Under the pieces are notes generated by a model. It did not search any database. It worked only from the letters and a program-made list of their open reading frames with translations, and was not told where the DNA came from. Shown piece by piece: positions 8,575 through 11,356 of a stretch of DNA of 11,356 nucleotides; position 1 is the first letter of the stretch, and each line of letters starts with the position of its first letter. The translations under genes were made by a program, and so were the position numbers. Origin of the DNA: Euperipatoides rowelli. Its lineage: Eukaryota; Onychophora; Udeonychophora; Euonychophora; Peripatopsidae. The stretch lies in assembly GCA_003024985.2 (NCBI GenBank), contig PXIH01S0047046.1. One strand, given 5' to 3'.

Positions 8575-9698
8575 TATATGGTAGGGTAAGTGATAAAACA
8601 AGGTTAATTATTTAAAATGATTTAATTTGTAATAGGCACTATTCCTATTCTATTTAATTTCAAACACTTTATTTTATATTACCAGTATGTCTAGAACAGC
8701 AATATATTTGTTTTAGTTTAGTATTCAATACACCATTTAGCTAGTTTATTGTTGGAGCTTTTCTTGCCAGTCCAGGCACAATATTAATACACTAGGCTAT
8801 TAATACTTCACATCACTTTTTATACAAAAATTACAGATCTTAATAATCTTCATAATTTAACCACTTTAGCCTTTATTTATTCGATGATTGCCTCCCTAAA
8901 ATGATTTACTAAAATTGTCTAGAAATTAATTTAGGCTTAAAATATAAAAATTTAGTTTTCTAAACGTTACTTAAGCTATATTTTTAATCGTTTAGAATAA
9001 GCTTTAATATGTGGATACCAGCTCAAGTTGGTTTAAAGTGCCTTAAGCTGCACTAAAAATTATTTAAATTTGAATCAGAAGATTAACATTAATAAATTGA
9101 ACAAACAATGCCACTCACAGGCAAATATTGTCAAAAATTTAAAAGAACAATCCTGCAACATGGTAAGCCAAAAATTATTATTATATCGTAGATCACCTTT
9201 TAGATCTTGTATGGATTATTGGCAGTGATACAACTAGATAGGACCTCTGTTCATTTTTAGGCCCTACCCTGTCTCTAGTAATACCAAAAATTTGACTATT
9301 TCCTTGTTAATCATTAAAATCANCTCCTCACCAGGTCCCACCGCTTACTACCAACAAATGAAAACTGATATCAAAGGAAAAAGGGCATTTTATAACTCTA
9401 GATCCTCCATGCTCAGGCGGTCGTCCACGGTCAAAAGCAGGTGATACTAGTAGGGAAAAATAACATCACAGGTATCTAAAACTCTTACTAAAAATAACCT
9501 AGAGATACTTGCAATGTTTTGAAATAGTCATTAACTCATAAAATTAAACTTCCAAAAAATCCATACTCACGTAACAATTAAGAAAGGTTAAAAGGAAATT
9601 AGTTCCTTCACTTATCCCCATCTAAACAAGGCGATGGGTACTGCCTCCCGCCCTTACATGCCTAAAATTACCGCATCTGACTTCACCATAGAAAAACA

Positions 9699-9895
9699 AT
9701 CATTAAAAATAAATCATAAAAATAGCATCCTAAAACTATACCTGGACATGCAATAAATACTCCAACACAAATTTATACTTTAGCAAGACATACTTAATTT
9801 ATTTAGCATACACATTACTAAATACATCATCAATAAAAATTAAAAAAAACAATTTAATTTAAAATTTACAATTATTAGTTAAAGGTCAAATGTAA
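9699..9895 (-). repeat. Weak candidate 5' LTR remnant of the Gypsy-type element
   Basis: This is the right-hand partner of the candidate remnant at 1318-1620. It holds the exact 15-mer TACATCATCAATAAA at 9823-9837 plus three looser blocks in the same order and direction. It lies on the expected side of gag for a minus-strand element, about 1.1 kb from the Gag start. Inner and outer edges, target-site duplication and promoter elements could not be defined. Confidence 0.25.
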
Positions 9896-9899
9896 CAGA

Positions 9900-9991
9900 T
9901 TTTTTTAATTTTTTTTATTATTGATTTTTAAAGTTTTTACTAAAAAAAAATTTCCACCAGAAGAAGAAAAAAAAAAAAATTAAAAAAAAAA
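9900..9991. repeat. T-run / A-run low-complexity inverted repeat
   Basis: T7-AA-T8 at 9900-9916 is complementary to a 17-base part of A13-TT-A10 at 9967-9991, with about 55 bases between. The pair could extrude as a hairpin. It could equally be two independent homopolymer expansions, such as old poly(A) tails of retroposed copies in opposite directions. It abuts the outer side of the candidate right LTR. Confidence 0.5.
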
Positions 9992-10319
9992 GTTATTTAC
10001 AATGCAATTTTTAAAATAATTGTCTTCTCTAGCTCCTCAACTACACAAAAGAATAATGAGATTGAACTTATGATTGTCTTGGTGATTTATTTGATGTTGC
10101 ACATGCATAGTTATTAACTCTCATAGAGATACTTGAAGACAAAGAGTTTATAATGGATCAAAGAGAAAAAGGAAGGTGAGTATATCTGGAATCTGTTGAC
10201 ATGAAGTTGACAAAACAAGAAAAAAACTGCCTAGAGAGAGAGAACAGAAGGTGAAGAACATAAAAAGAAAGAATATTTGCTAACACATGCATAATCTACA
10301 TCCAGAAAATGTGATGTGA

Positions 10320-11253
10320 AATGTGATGAATGATGAATTTGTAAATTTAGAGTTAGAGGCAATAAAATATGATGTAGTGCTATTCATTAATGATCAATTA
10401 TCAAATGTTCACCCTTGTAATGTCTGCAAGGAGCTTCCACAACATGTGTTTGTTCCTTAAGTGGAACCAAAACATATGATTAACATAAAAGCTTCTGGAG
10501 CTTTTCATAGAGCTCGATGGATGGAAAAGATAGTATATTGCCTGAAAATTTACTTCTTTGGACAGCAATTCATACAGAGTACTCAAGAAATTCCAGGTCT
10601 ATGGGCCTTCAATGTTTTCATAATTGAAATTTACCTGAAAACATGGTACACATGTTAAAACCCATCATCAGAACCATACAATGACCTCAGCCTTCTGAAA
10701 GAATTAGTGAAATACAAAGAGGTAAATGCCACTATTACCAAAGTAGCTCTTGCAAGTTTATCAAGCATCTATGGTATTTCAGTGAGTGGCTAATTGGTCT
10801 GATTTGTTTGATCCATTGGTGGAAGTGGTACTTGCGATGAAACTTAAATCAATGGATGTACCAGTTTGAGGAATTTAACTTGATGAAGCAAGTATAGCTA
10901 ATAATAAATTAAGTGATTTTGTTTATGTTCACTGTCTAAAATTTCTTACCACAATGAACATTGATCTAGGCTTTCTTGTAGTACATCCGAATAAATAGGA
11001 AGCAAATGTGAACTACATGTAAACCAAGATCATTATTTGCAATCCAAAAGTAGTCAATAATGTAGTTGAATGTAGGGTTATTCTTATCCAGACTTTAAAT
11101 GTCATCTCCACAAATTAGGAAGAGCAAAAAGAGTATCTGCTACAGGTATTAGAACAGCGTTGGGGTAAATTTCCTTCTCCAATGAAGTCCACATTTGTTA
11201 AGCAACTTTTAGGACATGTATGTACTGAGTATATATGTGTATTGTATTTGTGA
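10320..11253 (+). pseudogene. Relic of an uncharacterised, probably transposon-linked protein family
   Basis: A plus-strand frame opens after TGA 10317-10319 and reads AIKYDVVLFINDQLSNVHPC and ELPQHVFVP. It crosses TAA 10458-10460 and continues with KASGAFHRARWMEKIVYCL and GLWAFNVFIIEIYLKTWYTC. It then crosses TAA 10656-10658 to NPSSEPYNDLSLLKELVKYK. Near 10763 the signal moves one frame to KHLWYFSEWLIGLICL. From 10915 another frame carries FLTTMNIDLGFLVVHPNK, VVNNVVECRVILIQTLN and EEQKEYLLQVLEQRWGKF, with stops at 10996, 11020 and 11116. These blocks, in this order, match from memory the C-terminal half of uncharacterised multicopy proteins in arthropods and cnidarians. Their function is unknown to me. 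The N-terminal half is absent or unrecognisable. Confidence 0.6.
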
Positions 11254-11289
11254 TTACGTATAGTAAAAGATTAACTTGTTTGAGAAACC

Positions 11290-11295
11290 AATAAA
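11290..11295 (+). promoter_or_regulatory. Candidate AATAAA polyadenylation signal
   Basis: A canonical AATAAA hexamer lies 37 bases after the last stop of the plus-strand relic at 11253, a natural distance for a 3' end signal. AATAAA is frequent in AT-rich DNA, so this is position-based support only. Confidence 0.3.
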
Positions 11296-11356
11296 TATTG
11301 TCCATTTGCCTTCAAATTTTTTGTGTTTTAGTTTTATAATAAAAGGAACAAATTGA

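Larger units (their letters stand above)
8575..10319. other. AT-rich non-coding stretch, probably includes the retroelement leader
   Basis: No protein frame is recognised on either strand. The part next to the Gag ATG at 8574 should be the element's 5' untranslated leader, with 5' LTR and primer-binding site farther right, but I could not find a convincing tRNA-complementary primer-binding site. An unresolved base lies at 9323, without the flanking duplication seen at 263. Positions 9699-9895 show the weak match to 1318-1620. From 10000 to 10319 nothing is recognisable. It may be an eroded upstream part of the plus-strand relic that begins at 10320. Confidence 0.5.

Noticed and set aside
9322-9324. 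N at 9323 as another assembly overlap
   Set aside because: The flanks do not repeat each other, so it looks like a simple ambiguous base.
10401-10586. Minus-strand 61-codon frame
   Set aside because: The opposite strand carries the recognisable GAFHRARWM block. The minus frame is its shadow.
1-11356. CRISPR array, tRNA or rRNA gene, bacterial operon
   Set aside because: No regularly spaced repeats, no cloverleaf or rRNA core seen, and the coding content is that of eukaryotic retroelements.

Overview
The window looks like AT-rich, non-coding eukaryotic nuclear DNA, most likely from an arthropod or other invertebrate. There are no dense operon-like genes and no bacterial signals. Low-complexity A/T tracts are common, and the only recognisable coding material is decayed transposable-element sequence. 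The host cannot be named from sequence alone. The assembly carries three single-N positions (263, 4000, 9323). The first lies between two exact 49-bp copies and looks like an unmerged contig overlap.

Layout: 1-3070 holds no recognisable gene, only a few short inverted repeats, purine tracts and a weak candidate LTR remnant. The minus strand from 8574 down to 3071 is the coding region of an old Ty3/Gypsy-type LTR retrotransposon. It reads gag (capsid-like region and CCHC knuckle), a basic linker, retropepsin protease (DTGS), reverse transcriptase, RNase H, integrase (zinc-binding N-terminus, core, GPY/F-like C-terminus) and an acidic C-terminal tail. At least seven single-base frame changes and five in-frame stops interrupt it, and the RT and integrase active sites are altered, so it is a dead copy. 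No env-like frame was found in the 1.4 kb beyond pol. A pair of LTRs is not obvious. A weak colinear series of short matches between about 1318-1620 and 9699-9895 is the best candidate.

From 8575 to about 10319 there is AT-rich DNA that probably includes the element's leader, ending in a T-run/A-run inverted repeat. On the plus strand, 10320-11253 is a second, heavily broken protein relic. Its residues (a GAFHRARWM block, then a KHLWYFSEW block, then an EEQKEYLLQV block) match in order an uncharacterised, multicopy, probably transposon-linked protein family that I remember from arthropod and cnidarian gene sets.

Nothing here reads as an intact host gene or a working new system. The points of interest are the relic of the uncharacterised family, the pattern of decay in the retroelement, and the assembly artefact.
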